From Dugong dugon (taxonomy: Eukaryota; Chordata; Mammalia; Sirenia; Dugongidae), in NCBI GenBank assembly GCA_030035585.1, contig CM057469.1, forward strand, positions 114,864,650 through 114,928,649: 64,000 bases of DNA. The letters run 5' to 3'. Positions 47,041-58,350 of the stretch are shown one piece after another. The notes below the pieces were generated by a model. The model saw only the letters and a program-made list of their open reading frames with translations, had not been told where the DNA came from and ran no database searches. The position numbers and the translations under genes were made by a program. Each line of letters begins with the position of its first letter. The first letter of the stretch is position 1.

Positions 47041-48370
47041 TATTTACATATCAAAATGGCACATTACATTTGAAACAATGTATGTCTCTGTCTGACTCTT
47101 TCAAAAATGTGCACACCCCACAACGTTTTTTAACACTATCCTTTTCTCTTACAGAGTCCATAAAAATAGTACATTTATTATTTGTACACTTAAACTTACC
47201 TGAATAGAACTGACAAAACTTCATTTTTTTATTACAAGCCAGAAAGTTCTTTGATAAAGTATCTACCATTTCCCCACACGTAGGTTAGATTCACCAGCTT
47301 TTGTGTTTAAATATGATTTTGTTCATGTCTATAAAATAGTTTAAGCTTTACATGTTAATATACATTTACTTTCTCCATTAGGTTGTAAAAGAAAAGACGT
47401 TGCTATCTTTGGGTTCCTAATAGTACACTCCTTTAAAAGAATGGCACCTACTAGACAATCAATTATTTTGGCATCATTAAAATTATGCCCTGAGATATGT
47501 TAATGAAGAGGCCTTGCTCTAAGTTAAGCTGAATATTTAAGATTTTAGAATCTATCTCTAAATCCTTTATGTTAATACTGCTACCTTGACTTTTTTCCAC
47601 TACCTTATAGATGATGTTACATAATCTACCTGTCCTGCAAATTGTAGGTATTGATGAAGAATATCCATTTTAATTGAACTATTAACCCATGGGAGAGTTC
47701 CACTTATTCTCTCTTAATGGCATTTATGTTTTTAGATTATTTAGTGGTTTTGATTATGTAGAAGAACCCCTTATGATTTATCAAGTAAAATGACATGATT
47801 AATGTTGTACATTATATTTTCTTTAACATGATTTTTACAAGTGGAAAGAAGCATCTGGATTTAATTACAAAATTACATTGAGCATCAGTGGTGCATGTAA
47901 AGCAGCTCTGACTAGTGCTGGATATGTAATTTCTCCTGTGACTACAGGCAGCCATTGCCTACTCTAATTTCACAAAGACCGTCACCTTTTTAGCCATTTT
48001 GCAGAAACTAGCAGAGGTAGTTAACAAGCGGGTTAGACATGGTTCAAGAGATCAGAGAGCCTTTGCAAGTATCTCTGATTTAATTTAATTTTACTTTATT
48101 TGGACTCATTGTCTTTTCAATTTTCCTAGTAGTGAATGTTTCCACAACTTTCTTAGGAGAAGGGGAATCCACTCTGATCCTCTTAACTTGCTCTAAGGCT
48201 GGCTGCCCTTCTCGCCCCTCATTTTTCTTTGTTGGCAGCCATTTTATTTTTAGCTTTGTACATGCTTGCCTGGTTTCCTGTTTGAAGACATGTATGACTA
48301 TTGCTGTAAATGTCCTAAAAGAACATTTCCAAATCCATGCTAGGTTACAAAGCCCACGATGAAAGAAGAA
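47041..48370. other. Gene-free spacer
   Basis: No gene is recognised. A minus-strand open frame at 47051-47269 (72 codons) shows cysteines spaced 'C-G-V-C...C-F-K-C', superficially like a zinc-binding motif. It has no further support. The plus-strand frame 48132-48362 also has no domain. Confidence 0.35.
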
Positions 48371-48374
48371 ATCT

Positions 48375-48640
48375 GTTACACAGGTAAAAAAATAGTCTTC
48401 AGTGTCAAACTACTGTAGCTCATTTGCTATTTATTAGCTGTGGGATCTTGAGTAAATCATTAATTCTTTCATAACCTTTGTTTCTTGCTCTGTAAAAATT
48501 AGCTAAATTCTATATGCACCTAACGCAACATGATTGCAGTGATGATTAAATGAGATAATTCATGAAGTGTATTTAGCATTGTGCTTGGCGAATATTATGT
48601 GCTTCAACACTATTAGCTATTATTATACTTATTGGGGTCA
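48375..48640 (+). mobile_element. MIR SINE
   Basis: Sense MIR with 'tttattagctgtgggatct', 'tgagtaaatcattaattc', 'gctctgtaaaaattagct' and 'gattaaatgagataattc'. It ends near 'gtgcttggcgaatattatg'. Diverged, as expected for MIR. Confidence 0.8.
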
Positions 48641-48769
48641 AGTTACTTTGTTTTCCATTCTAGTGATCTTTCTGCTATACAATTCTTCATTTCAATAACA
48701 ATGCATAAAAACATAAATGTTATTACAAAAATAAAACAACTATTTTGATTTAAAAAAAAAGGTCAAGGG
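48641..48769. other. Short spacer ending in an A-run
   Basis: The A-run at 48752-48760 directly precedes the CpG-rich block. It could be the tail of an unrecognised retroposed element, but I cannot show one. Confidence 0.3.
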
Positions 48770-49430
48770 AGGCGGGCAGACATGGCGGTGACAGTACGCT
48801 TTTAACGCCGCTGTGAGCAGAATCGGAAGCTACAAATCCAGTCAACTTCTAAGAGACCTGGACTGTGGAACAGAAGCCAGCAAAGGTCCTGTCTTCTGGA
48901 CCCACGTGTTCCCACTCCATTGACGGGGTGAATGCTCCCAGAAAACGAACCTTTTTTTGTTGTTCTCTTTCTCATGTTTTCTTAAGTTTTGTTTGACGTA
49001 TTTGTTTGTAAAACTGGTTAATTGATTAAGGAGAACCTTTCTTAGATTTTTGCTTGATCGGTGGGTTAAGAGCGACATTTCGTAACTTTTTAAGTGAACT
49101 GCAGTTTGGGCCTGGATTCAGGCGTTTGAAGAGGTAGTTCTATTTTCAAAGAGCTTTGAGCCACCATAAGCCACAAAAAAACTCGGGCTCCGGTCGACCA
49201 GTAAAAGCCATTAGGGCGGTCGCCGGCGCTCACCACGAGCGTTAGTCTCCCGAGACAGGATAAGGTGGTCACGAGACAGGCTAGAGCACTAAGCTGCCTG
49301 TCACCCACAAGAAAAATCTCGTGCAACGAAGGTGCACATTGGTCTAAGCAAAACACTGTCCAAACCCCGCGGCGTTCCTCATTAGGTTTCTTTTCTGTGG
49401 CTCAGAGAAAACCTGGAAAATAGTGCTCCG
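48770..49430. other. CpG-rich block at the left edge of the ERV region
   Basis: About 16 CpGs occur in 49141-49380, with words such as 'ggtcgccggcgctcacc' and 'ccccgcggcgttcctc'. This is by far the most CpG-dense part of the window. It opens with 'gggcagacatggcggtgac' at 48774, closely resembling 'gggcagacatggctgtggc' at 54242 in the LTR. It could be an ERV leader, or a real CpG island with a promoter. The open frame at 49090-49356 (minus) is unsupported. Confidence 0.5.
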
Positions 49431-49560
49431 TTTTGCCAAATTCTCGGGGAGAGGTGGCAGCTCTTGCCTGTTTTGCCAAATTCTCAGGGGAAGGTGGCAG
49501 CTCCTGACCTGTGTTTTGATATTTAAGGAAGAAGTGGTAGTTCTGTACCTGTTTTTTCCA
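49430..49560. repeat. Imperfect tandem repeat, about 3 copies of ~40 bp
   Basis: The unit begins 'gttttgccaaattctc' at 49430 and again at 49470. A diverged third copy starts about 49513 ('gttttgatatttaagg'). Each carries 'gtggcagctc' or 'gtggtagttc' in its second half. Confidence 0.85.
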
Positions 49561-50964
49561 TTGAATTGAGTCATCTTACCCAAAATTGCTATACACACTT
49601 TTAGAAACTAGGATCCCCATATCCTTGTTTTGTGTGGTATTATCTGGTGAGTTTATGTGGTCTTTCTGTCTCCTTTTGTTCTAAGAGCTTGCTTCTGGCC
49701 TAGAACATTGTGTCTAAGTTTGTCTTGTATTAGATTACTGGCTATGGCTAAGAATTGCTGTTTTTTGTAAGGCTAGTCATAGAACTTCAGTTCCTTCTTC
49801 ATCCAGAAAAAACAGCGTCTTGTGTCTGTCTTGTGATTTAGATTTTTAATAGCTATTTGGAGAAACTTTGATATAAATTGGTCTATTTGAAAAGTACACT
49901 AAGATCTTTATGTTTTATACTATGTCAATCTTAAAAGTGAAACCTTTTTAAGTAACTTAAGCTAGACATTATATTAAATGTGTTTTATTTAAGGAAAAAG
50001 GATAATTTTGTCTTAAAGTAAAAGTAGCAGTTCCAGAACAGTAAAAAAGAAAGAAAATAGCTATCTTTTGTCTTTCAAAATGCCTCCATCAGTTTAAACG
50101 TACTTAAATGTCTTCCCTGAGCCGAGAGAGTGAGGGCGGGGCACGATCAAGCCTCCCCACCTCCCAGTCTCCAAGGTCCTGTAGCTTCAGGGACGCTTTT
50201 GAAAGACCCCTTTCCAGCTAGGTGGAGACTCTTTTAAGACTAAAGATAAGGAAAATTGCTGCTTTGCTATAGTTATCAGAAATTGAGCAGAGACTTTGTG
50301 GTTTCCAAAGCCAGTTGATAAAATCTTTAAGGGCTAAAATTAGATTGGGGAAAATATGAGCAGTAGTAAAAGTTGAATGAAATCTTAGAATGTTTAAATA
50401 CTTTTCTTTCAACAATAGTCATGTTTTGTGGTATACAGGCTTAAAATAATTCCAACAGTATTTTAGGTAGCTTATTGATGTTATTAAATTAATAGATACA
50501 TGTCATAATTTAAGTTCATATACTTTGCCTTTTTATGCCACAAGAGGATATATAGATATATATATTTAAGTCTGCAAATAAGTGTTCATTTTTGCCATTT
50601 AAAGGGATGCACTGAAAGAGATATACAGCAAAGGCAACCTTTAAGAAGTTTATTGAAAAAGAAATTTATTTGATATAGTCAAGTTTCATCTGTCTGACTA
50701 AAGTTTAATCGTTTAATTTATGAGATTTTTAAGAGTTTTAATGTTAAGTAGCATATAAAACAAAGAACTGGGTTTCTCGCAGTTAAAATAACAAAGGTTT
50801 CTTTAATTTCTGAGTTAAAGGGTTAATTTATTCTTTGTGTAATCTGCCTGGAAGACAAAGATTTGGCCTCTCATTAGAATAAGATTCCTGAGTCTCAATA
50901 CTACTTTTAGAAAAGAAAGCTAAGGTTTTATTTTAAGATCTTTGGTTAAATAACTTAAGTATTG

Positions 50965-51030
50965 TTTCACGGTGACCTATATTATTATCTCTTTATTTTC
51001 ACGGTGACCTATATTATTATCTCTTTATTG
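50965..51030. repeat. Perfect 32-bp tandem duplication
   Basis: The 32-bp unit that begins 'cacggtgacctatattatta' occurs twice head to tail, starting at 50968 and 51000, without a mismatch in the first 30 bases. Confidence 0.95.
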
Positions 51031-51742
51031 CTAACTTGGTCATAACTTTATCTTTTTGAATCTAGCATCATCAAAGCCAATGGTTTGATTGGGGAATTTA
51101 CATCATTTTTCTCTGAAGTTTTTTTTATTACAATTCAGGTATTTAGAGATTTGATAATCTTGGTATATTCTTAATATATCCTGACTATATGCTATTTTGT
51201 CTCAAAATTATTCTGCATTATATCTGAAGCTCTTTGAATATGGTTAATGGCTATATTTAAGAAATATTTTTATCTAAAGTTTTTGCAACTGATTTTATTT
51301 GGCCTTTACATTATGCTTATAATTAATTTCTATCTGGTCTTTCACAATTAAGAATACTATGTTTATCCATTAATCATGGCCATATTCAGTTTTGTCATCT
51401 GCAGATAAGTTTTTACTTTGCTGATTTGCTGAAAAAGTTTGACCAAAATATCTCAACAAAAAGATGGACTATATTGGACTTGCTAAAAAGACTGTGACTA
51501 GACTGAATACAATTTCCAGAGCTCCTATGGAGAAGCTGATGAATTTGCAGACCACGGCTGATCTAGAATCACATGGAACAGAAATTAACTACATAGGACT
51601 GAGTAAACCAAAGGAAACTATGTTTTCTTTAATATTGCTGATATTTTAAGGTCCTAATTTCTGGATATGAGAAATCATTCTCCTTTCTCCTAAATTATCT
51701 AACTAATAGGTTTAGATATTGTAACTCTTAGAAGTTCCGGTT

Positions 51743-51970
51743 GGTAAACTTAGCAAAGTTGTAGATATCATAACCAGAGAACTGTCTGAAATTAGAGCTA
51801 TGATTTTACAAAATAGAACAGCATTAGATTTCCTGTTAGTCTCTTAAAAAGCAGTTTGTGCCTCAATAGATAAATATTGCTGTATTTATATTAATACTCA
51901 GTCTGAGGTTTTGCAGAATGTAGTTGCTGTTGAGGCCCATGAAAAGCACTTACTGATGCTGCTTGTGTAG
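51743..51970 (+). pseudogene. ERV env transmembrane-subunit remnant (ectodomain)
   Basis: In one frame this stretch holds a heptad-like helix followed by the 'LQNR' motif. After one stop (51845-51847) comes a short segment with a cysteine and then the paired cysteines typical of the disulfide loop of gamma-type retroviral transmembrane subunits. The frame ends at a stop at 51968. It is a dead fragment: a stop codon sits between the helix and the loop. Such proteins mediate membrane fusion in their viruses; here no intact frame exists. Confidence 0.65.
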
Positions 51971-51990
51971 AGACAAACACCTCATGAGAT

Positions 51991-52200
51991 TTGTTTCCTT
52001 GGTTCAAAGACCTTAGGGTCATGGTTTCATTGGTTATTTCAGGCAATTGGCCTAATATAATTGTTAGTGTTTTTGTTTTATTTCCTAGTTTGCTGTATGG
52101 TGCCTGGGATCTTAAAAAACAGATGATGTCCAATTACCATTTATTGAACATTTTTGTTAAAAGATTCTGTAACAAGATCATGATCCAAAGGAAAGAATGA
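51991..52200 (+). pseudogene. Possible env membrane-anchor remnant
   Basis: A 69-codon open frame contains an aromatic-rich pre-anchor segment and a hydrophobic stretch around residues 20-40, the arrangement expected downstream of the ectodomain remnant at 51743-51970. The frame is shifted relative to that remnant. The assignment is weaker than for the ectodomain piece. Confidence 0.4.
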
Positions 52201-53361
52201 TGAGAGGGTTGGATATAATTCTCCTGGAATCCAGATTTCTGGCTTTCAGGGAGGTTGAGGCAACCTACATGGGATATTTGCCTTTGGGTGTACTTTTGAA
52301 CCCTGAGCTTTGAGAAAAAGCTAGTTCCTGAAGACGCTTTGAGTCAAACAATGGTCCAGATAAACTAGTAAGACCATTTTGCTCTGGGTATTGAGCTTTT
52401 TTTTTTTTTTGAAGAACTCAGCCTGTTTTAGGAAACTAACTTCAAAGATCAGACTGAGAGTTATGTTTAGGGTAAATTAGTAATTACTTTAGTCAGTCTT
52501 TAAGACAATGTCATATGAAATACCTGTGTAATGTTTGTAATCAAGCTGTCACCCTCTTACGATGCAGAAAATTATGTATCTTAAAGAAACTAGTTTCTCA
52601 GAAGAGATCGACCTCATAGCTCAGACTCCGTTTTGTCTTTGGTTCCATTTCTGCTTCTGAGAAAGTGACTCATGACTGTTAATAGGTAAACCAAGGAGGG
52701 GCAGTTTGCCCTTGAGAAGAACACTTAGTATATTTTAAACAGACTCACTGAAGACCTCCTATAGGAAAGGTCCATCCTGTATTATCTTGCTATTCATTAG
52801 TTCTCTAATGAAAACTTGTCACGTGTAAATTTTTCTATATTTTCTGTTTCTTCTAGACAAAATGTGTGTGCTCCTTATGGATATATGTTTCTGTGTAGAT
52901 AGGTTTCTAATTTAGATGATTCCTTTCCAACTGATAGTGAATTTGTGTGGGCAATCGCTTGTTTAGATTGCTGACGAATGTGTGGACAATGCACTCTGAG
53001 AACTTTAGGATTATCTTAAGTATTCATAGTAACAATGCTCATAAATATTGAAAAGGTAATGTTAAATTGTAAAATGAAAGTCAGAAGAAAACCCATTGGT
53101 CCAACATTCAGGGTGTGGTTGGTAGCTTTATTTCCTACTTATGGTATATATGAGTTGGAGAAATCTTTAAGAAAATTTGTCAGTCACTATGGGACAAATA
53201 ACAGATGAGATAGAAGCACAAGTGATCTCTGATCTCATAATCCAAGGTGACACGAGATAACAAAATAACCTTAGATTTTTTTTATTAGTCCAAGAAAGTG
53301 TAGTCTGTGCTGTAGACAAGATATACGTAGAAATAGACAGCAAGCTACTTGATTACAAACA

Positions 53362-53469
53362 CCAGAACTATTTGGTTGGTTACCATCAGGAATAAGTACA
53401 TGGGCTAGATCACTACTGCAAGGGATAGTAATATTCTTAGTCTACATCCTGATACTATTAGGCATATAA
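53362..53469 (+). pseudogene. Second env membrane-spanning segment remnant
   Basis: Thirty-five codons without a stop encode a tryptophan-containing pre-membrane segment and then about 22 hydrophobic residues, followed by a stop at 53467. This is the pattern of a retroviral env membrane anchor. It lies 270 bp before the purine-rich tract and 3' LTR, the expected position. It is distinct from the segment at 51991-52200. Confidence 0.55.
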
Positions 53470-53726
53470 AATTTATCCTCTATTGTCTTACACACTTAAA
53501 AGGCAAAAGAAGGCTTCGGGCTAAAATGTTGATGTACACTGAGTCTGCTTACTCCGGCAAGGAGATTGACGAGAGCATTGCTCTTACTTAATAACCTGGT
53601 GAAGAACCAGATTGTATCTGGTGGAAAACCAGCACCGTGAGTTTAAGGAGCTGGCCATGGCCGCCATCTAGGAGCTCAACTAAGTCCAGGTATTCATCAT
53701 CGATGTGTTATCTCCAATCTCTGATC

Positions 53727-53737
53727 AAAAAGAGGGA
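53727..53737 (+). promoter_or_regulatory. Polypurine tract before the 3' LTR
   Basis: 'aaaaagaggga' directly precedes the LTR start TG at 53739, the site where plus-strand primer is made in retroviral reverse transcription. Confidence 0.65.
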
Positions 53738-53738
53738 C

Positions 53739-54368
53739 TGATTTAGGAAATAATATTGGAGTTATTATTCCCTCTCCTTGAGCATACAGAATGTGACCCA
53801 GCTGGAGCTGGGCTCACAAGGGCTCACAAGGACTCTCAAGGACACATCAACTGGGCCCTGAGGTATAAAGACAATAGCTAAGACAATCTTGGAAAATATC
53901 TTTTAGGGAAACTTTCACATCAATCCCATCAAACAGAACACAACAGACTTTCCACTCTTATCTTTCTATTAGCATTTAGTGAATAGGAATTTGTCGGACC
54001 AATGAAGACCCTCCTGATTCTCATTACTGAAACCCGTTAAGAAAGATGATTCAAAATGTAAGATTATAATTTCTAGCCAATCAGTAAAAAAAGTGATGCT
54101 TTCAATGATTCTACCCATTTTGTGATGTTGACATATACTGACGGCTCTGTAACTGTTCTTTGGATTCGGGCAGACATGTCTGTGACAGTATGCTTGTTCG
54201 TTTTCCCATTCTTGCCTATTCTGTGATATTCTTTGGACTCGGGCAGACATGGCTGTGGCAGCATGCTTGTCCACTTCCCACTTTTGTCCTTTTGAATATA
54301 TGCTAGATAAAACTTTCTTTTTACTTTTCACAGTAGTCAAAAGGTGTAAACTGTCTCAAAATCCGTCA
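53739..54368 (+). mobile_element. ERV 3' LTR (630 bp)
   Basis: The LTR starts 'tgatttaggaaataatattg' and ends 'aaaatccgtca'. It contains TATA-like 'ggtataaagac' near 53862 and a polyadenylation-like 'agataaaac' near 54304. It also contains an internal ~73-bp tandem duplication (54156-54295) with the word 'cgggcagacatg' in each copy. L1 sequence in antisense follows immediately. Open frames on the minus strand (53969-54340) are chance. Confidence 0.7.
54156..54295. repeat. Tandem ~73-bp duplication within the LTR
   Basis: 'ttctttgga' followed by 't/ctcgggcagacatg' occurs at 54156 and 54229. The two units match for about 45 bp with a few changes. Duplicated blocks in LTR U3 regions are common and can alter transcription. 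Confidence 0.85.
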
Positions 54369-54369
54369 G

Positions 54370-54870
54370 TATATTGCTGACTAGTATTCGATGGCATGTA
54401 TGTATCACTGTCTGTTTAACCACCCACTCAGGGAACAACAGAATTGTGTTCAGTTTTTGCCTACTAAAAACAAAGCTGTTATGAACATGCATGTTCAGGT
54501 TTTGGTGTGAACACTGGTTTTCAATTCTCTGAGATAAATTGCCAAATTTAAATTGTTGAGTCCCATATGTTTAGTTCTATTTTTCAAAAAGAAGAAAAAA
54601 CTGCTAAATAATTTCCAGGATTGCTGTACCACTTTATATTCTCACCAATAACGTATGAAAGATCCAGTTCTCCACCTTCTTGCCAGCATTTGGTGTCATT
54701 ACTTTTTTTTTTTAAAATCCAGGATAGATGTATAGTTTGCATTTTCCTAATGGCTAATGATGTTGTACAACTTTTCATGTGCTTATTTTCCATCCATTAT
54801 GTCCTTGTTAGTGAAAAGTCTGTTCATATCTCTTCCCATTGTCATTTTTTTTGATGTTGAGTTTCGAGAA
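54370..54870 (-). mobile_element. Antisense L1, left part (ORF2 3' region)
   Basis: Antisense L1 with 'agtattcgatggcatgtatg', 'caaagctgttatgaacatg' and 'ttgctgtaccactttatat'. It continues with 'cttgccagcatttggtgtc' and 'cctaatggctaatgatg', the order of the ORF2 end read backwards. It stops at the AT microsatellite and resumes at 58792. Confidence 0.85.
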
Positions 54871-54970
54871 CATATATACACATATATGTATATTTATACA
54901 CAAATATATGTATATATACACATATATATTTATAAACATATATACATATTTATATACATAGATACACATA
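54870..54970. repeat. AT-rich (ATACAT)n-like microsatellite
   Basis: Alternating 'atatataca' and 'catatat' words for about 100 bp. Visible directly. Confidence 0.9.
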
Positions 54971-55155
54971 CTGGTTGCCATCCAGTCAATTTTGACTCAT
55001 GGTGAAACCCTTGTGCGCCAGAGTAGCACTGTTCTCTGTAGGGTTTTCAATGCCTTATTTTTCAGAAGTAGATCACCACACCTTTCGTCTGAGGCTCCTT
55101 GAGTAGACTTGAACCTCCGACTTTTCCCAGTGATCATGTATGTTAACCATTTGCA
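54970..55155 (-). mobile_element. AfroSINE, long form
   Basis: Antisense SINE with the tail 'ctggttgccatccagtcaat', the body 'ccagagtagcactgttctct', the internal 'gtagatcaccacacctttc' and the head 'gttaaccatttgcactc'. It abuts the RTE1 tail. Confidence 0.85.
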
Positions 55156-56011
55156 CTCATATTTTGTTGTTGTTGTTAGGTGCTGTCGAGTCAACTCCAA
55201 CCGGTAACAACACTATGTACCACAGAATGAAACACTGCCAGGTTCTGCACCATTCTCATAAACGTTGTTATGCTTGAGTCCATTGTTGCAGCCACTGTGT
55301 CAATCCATCTCCTTGAGAGTCTTCCTCTTTTTCAACGGCCCTCTACTTTATCAAGTATGTTGTCTTCCTCCAGGGACTGGTCCCTCCTGATAACATGTCT
55401 AAAGTATGTGAGACGAAGCCTAGCCATCCTTGCTTCTAAGGAGCATTCTGTCTGTACTTCTTCCAAGATAGATTTGTTTGTTCTTTTGGCAGTTCATGTT
55501 ATATTCAATATTCTTCACAAACACCAAAATTCGAAGGCATCAATTCTTCTTCGGTCTTCCTTATTCATTTTCCAGCTTTCCCATGCATATGAAGCAATTG
55601 AAATACCAAGGCTTTGGTCAGGTGCACCTTAGTCCTGAGAGTGACATCTTTGCTTCTTAACACTTTAAAGATGTCTTTTGCGGCAGATTTGCCAATGCAG
55701 TATGTCCTTTGATTTCTTGACTGCTGTGTCCATAAGTGTTGATTGTGGATGCAAGTAAAATGAAATCCTTGATAACTTCAGTACTCGCTCTGTTTATAAT
55801 GACGCTGTTTATTGGTCCAGTTGTGAGCATTTTTGTTTTCTTTATATTGAGGTGAAATCCATACTGAGGGTGTAGTGTTGATCTTCATCAGTAAGTGCTT
55901 CAAGTCCTCTTCACTTTCAGCAAGTAAGGTTGTCCTATCTGCATATGGCAGGTTGTTAACGATTCTTCCTCCAATCCTGATGCCATGTTGGTCTTCATAT
56001 AGTCCAGCTTC

Positions 56012-56221
56012 TCAGATTATTTGCTTAGCATACAGATTGAATAAGTATGGTGAAAGGATACAACCTTGACACAGACCTTTCCTGACTTTAAACCATTCAG
56101 TATCCCCTTGTGTTGTTTGAATAACTGCCTCTTGGTCTAAGTACAGGTTCCTCATTAGCACGATTAAGTGTTCTGGAATTCCCATTCTTTGCAATGTTAT
56201 CCATAATTTGTTATGATCCAC
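56012..56221 (-). pseudogene. RTE1 reverse transcriptase palm fragment
   Basis: This 69-residue frame contains 'LWITLQRMGIPEHL', 'LYLDQEAVIQT' and then the Q-G-C-I-L-S-P-Y-L-F block that precedes the catalytic aspartates in RTE-type polymerases. The adjoining downstream frame is broken near 56010. Confidence 0.85.
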
Positions 56222-57343
56222 ACAGTTGAATGTCTCTGCATAGTCAATAAAACACAGGTAAACATCTGTCTTGTATTCTCTGCTTTTAGACAGGACACAT
56301 CTGACTTAAGCAATGATATCCTTCACTCCATGTCCTCTTCTGAATTCAGCTTGAATTTTTGGCGCTTCCTTGTCAATGTATTGCTGCAACTGCTTTGGAA
56401 TAATCTTCAGCAAAAATGTACTTGCATGTGATATTAATGATATTGTTCAATAATTTTCACATTCTGTTGGATCTCTTTCTATTGAACAGGCATAAATACG
56501 GATCTTTTCTAGTCAGTTGGCCAGGTAGCTGTCCTCCAAATTTCTTGGCATAGATAAATGAGCACTTCCAGTGCCGTATACCTTTGTTGAAACATCTCAA
56601 TTTGTATTCCATCAATTCCTAGAGTCTTGTTTTTCACCAGTGCCTTCAGTGAAGCTTGGACTTCTTCCTGCAGTACCATCGGTTCCTGATCATATGCTAC
56701 CTCCTGAAATGGCTGAACATCAACTAATTCTTTTTGGTACAGGACTCTGTATTCCTCCCATCTTCTTTAGTTGCTTCCTGTGTCATTCAGTATTTTTCTC
56801 CATAGAATCCTTCAATATTACAGCTTGAAGTTTTAGTTTTTCTTCAGTTCTTTCAGCTTGAGACATGCTGAGAATGTTCCTTCCTTTTTGGTTCTCTAAC
56901 TCCAGGTCTTTGCACATGTCATTATAATACTTAGTCTTCTTGAAACACCCTTTGAAATCTTCTATTCAGCCCTTTTACTTCACCATTTCTTCAATTTGCT
57001 TTAGCTTCTTGACTTTCAAGAGCAACATTCAGAGTCCTTTCTGATATTCATTTTGGTCTTTTTTTAAATTTCCTGTCTTTTTAATGAACTCTTGCTTTCT
57101 TCATGTATGAAGTTCTTGATGTCGTTGAACAACTTGTCTGGTCTTGGTCATTAGTGTTCAATGTGTCAAAGCTCTTCTTAAGATTTCTCTAAATTCAGGT
57201 GGGGTATACTCAAGGTCATACTTTGGCTCTGGTGTTTTAATTTTCTCCAACTTCAACTTGAACTTGTATATGAGCAATTGATGGTCTATTCCGTCTGACT
57301 GATGATATTGAGCTTTTCCATTGTTGCTTTCCACAGATGCAAT

Positions 57344-57670
57344 CTATCTGATTCTTATGTATTCCATCTGGTGAGGACCATGTATATAATCACCATTTTT
57401 GTTGTTGAAAAAGATATTTGCAATAAAGAAGTCGTTGGTCTTACAAAATTCTATCGTTTGATCTCTGGCATCATTTCTATCACCAAGGCTATAGTTTCTA
57501 ACTCCCAGTCCTTCTTCTTTGTTTCCAACTTTTGCATTCCAATCACCAGTAATTATCAATGCATCTTGATTGAAAGTTTGATCTATTTCAGACTGCAGAA
57601 GTTGGTAGAAATCTTCAATTTCTTCATCTTTGGCCTCAGTAGTTAGCACATAAATTTGAATAATAGTCAT
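57344..57670 (-). pseudogene. RTE1 APE endonuclease remnant
   Basis: This 108-residue frame covers the middle of the apurinic-type endonuclease that nicks target DNA. It has the G-D-W-N-A-K motif (the family's catalytic D and N residues are present), then a conserved 'LGDRNDARDQTIEFC' helix. The N-terminal third lies in another frame (57730-57912), so the domain is split. Confidence 0.82.
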
Positions 57671-58348
57671 ATTAACTGGTCTGCCTTGTAGGCCTATAGA
57701 TATTATCCTATCACTGACAGTGTTGTACTTCAGGATAGATCTTGAAATATTCTTTTTGATGATGAATGTAGCACCATTCTCTTCAATTTGTCATTTCTGG
57801 CATAGTAGACTATATGATTGTCTGATTCAAAATGGCCAATACCAGTCCATTTCAGCTCACTGATGCCTAGGATATTTTTCATGCATTCCATTTCATTTTT
57901 AATGATTTCCAATTTTCCTAGATTTTACTTCATACATTCTATGTTCTGATTACTAATAGATGCTTGCATGTGTTTCTTCACATTTTGAGTCATGCCACAT
58001 CAGCAAATGAAGGTCCTGAAAGCTTGACTCCATCCATGTCATTAAGGTCAATTCTACTTTGAGTCTACTTCCCCAGTCATGTTTTTAGTGCCCTCCAACA
58101 TGAGGGGCTTATCTTCTGGCACTATTTCAGAAAATGTTTGCTGCTATTCATAAGGTTTTTACTGGCTAATTTTTCTCAGAGTTAAACCACCAGGTCCTTC
58201 TTCCTAGTCTGCCTTAGTCCAGAAGTTCAGCTGAAACTTGTCCACTGTGTGTGACCCTGCTGTTATTGGAATACCAGTGGTGTAGCTTCCACCATCACAG
58301 CAACATTCAAGTGAGCACTGTATGACAAACTGACATGTGGGGTGCATG

Positions 58349-58350
<2 letters not shown>

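Larger units (their letters stand above)
48770..54368 (+). mobile_element. Degraded endogenous retrovirus-derived block
   Basis: The right end is convincing: a purine-rich tract (53727-53737) followed by an LTR (53739-54368). Two env transmembrane-subunit remnants lie upstream (51743-51970 and 53362-53469). A CpG-rich 5' part (48770-49600) may be the leader, but I see no clear full 5' LTR. No gag, protease or pol segment is recognisable between 49.6 and 51.4 kb. Two env-type membrane segments point to two ERV copies merged by insertion or recombination. The left boundary is uncertain. Confidence 0.6.
55164..58345 (-). mobile_element. Nearly full-length RTE1 LINE
   Basis: An antisense RTE1 of about 3.2 kb runs from its GTT-type tail ('gttgttgttaggtgctgtcg' at the left) to the 5' UTR near 58345. 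The endonuclease domain is open on the minus strand at 57344-57670 with the 'TGDWNAKVG' catalytic block. Its start region is at 57730-57912, with 'GISELKWTGIGHFESDNH'. RT blocks are at 56012-56221, with 'RKGLCQGCILSPYLFNLYA'. All are separated by stops and frameshifts. It is the most complete RTE1 in the window and sits inside an older antisense L1. Confidence 0.92.

Noticed and set aside
47051..47269. Minus-strand ORF with cysteine pairs resembling a zinc finger
   Set aside because: Only a few cysteines with irregular spacing. There are no histidine ligands in order, no homology and no splice context.
49430..49560. Tandem repeats as a CRISPR-like array
   Set aside because: The units are contiguous and diverging without spacers, and the sequence is mammalian.
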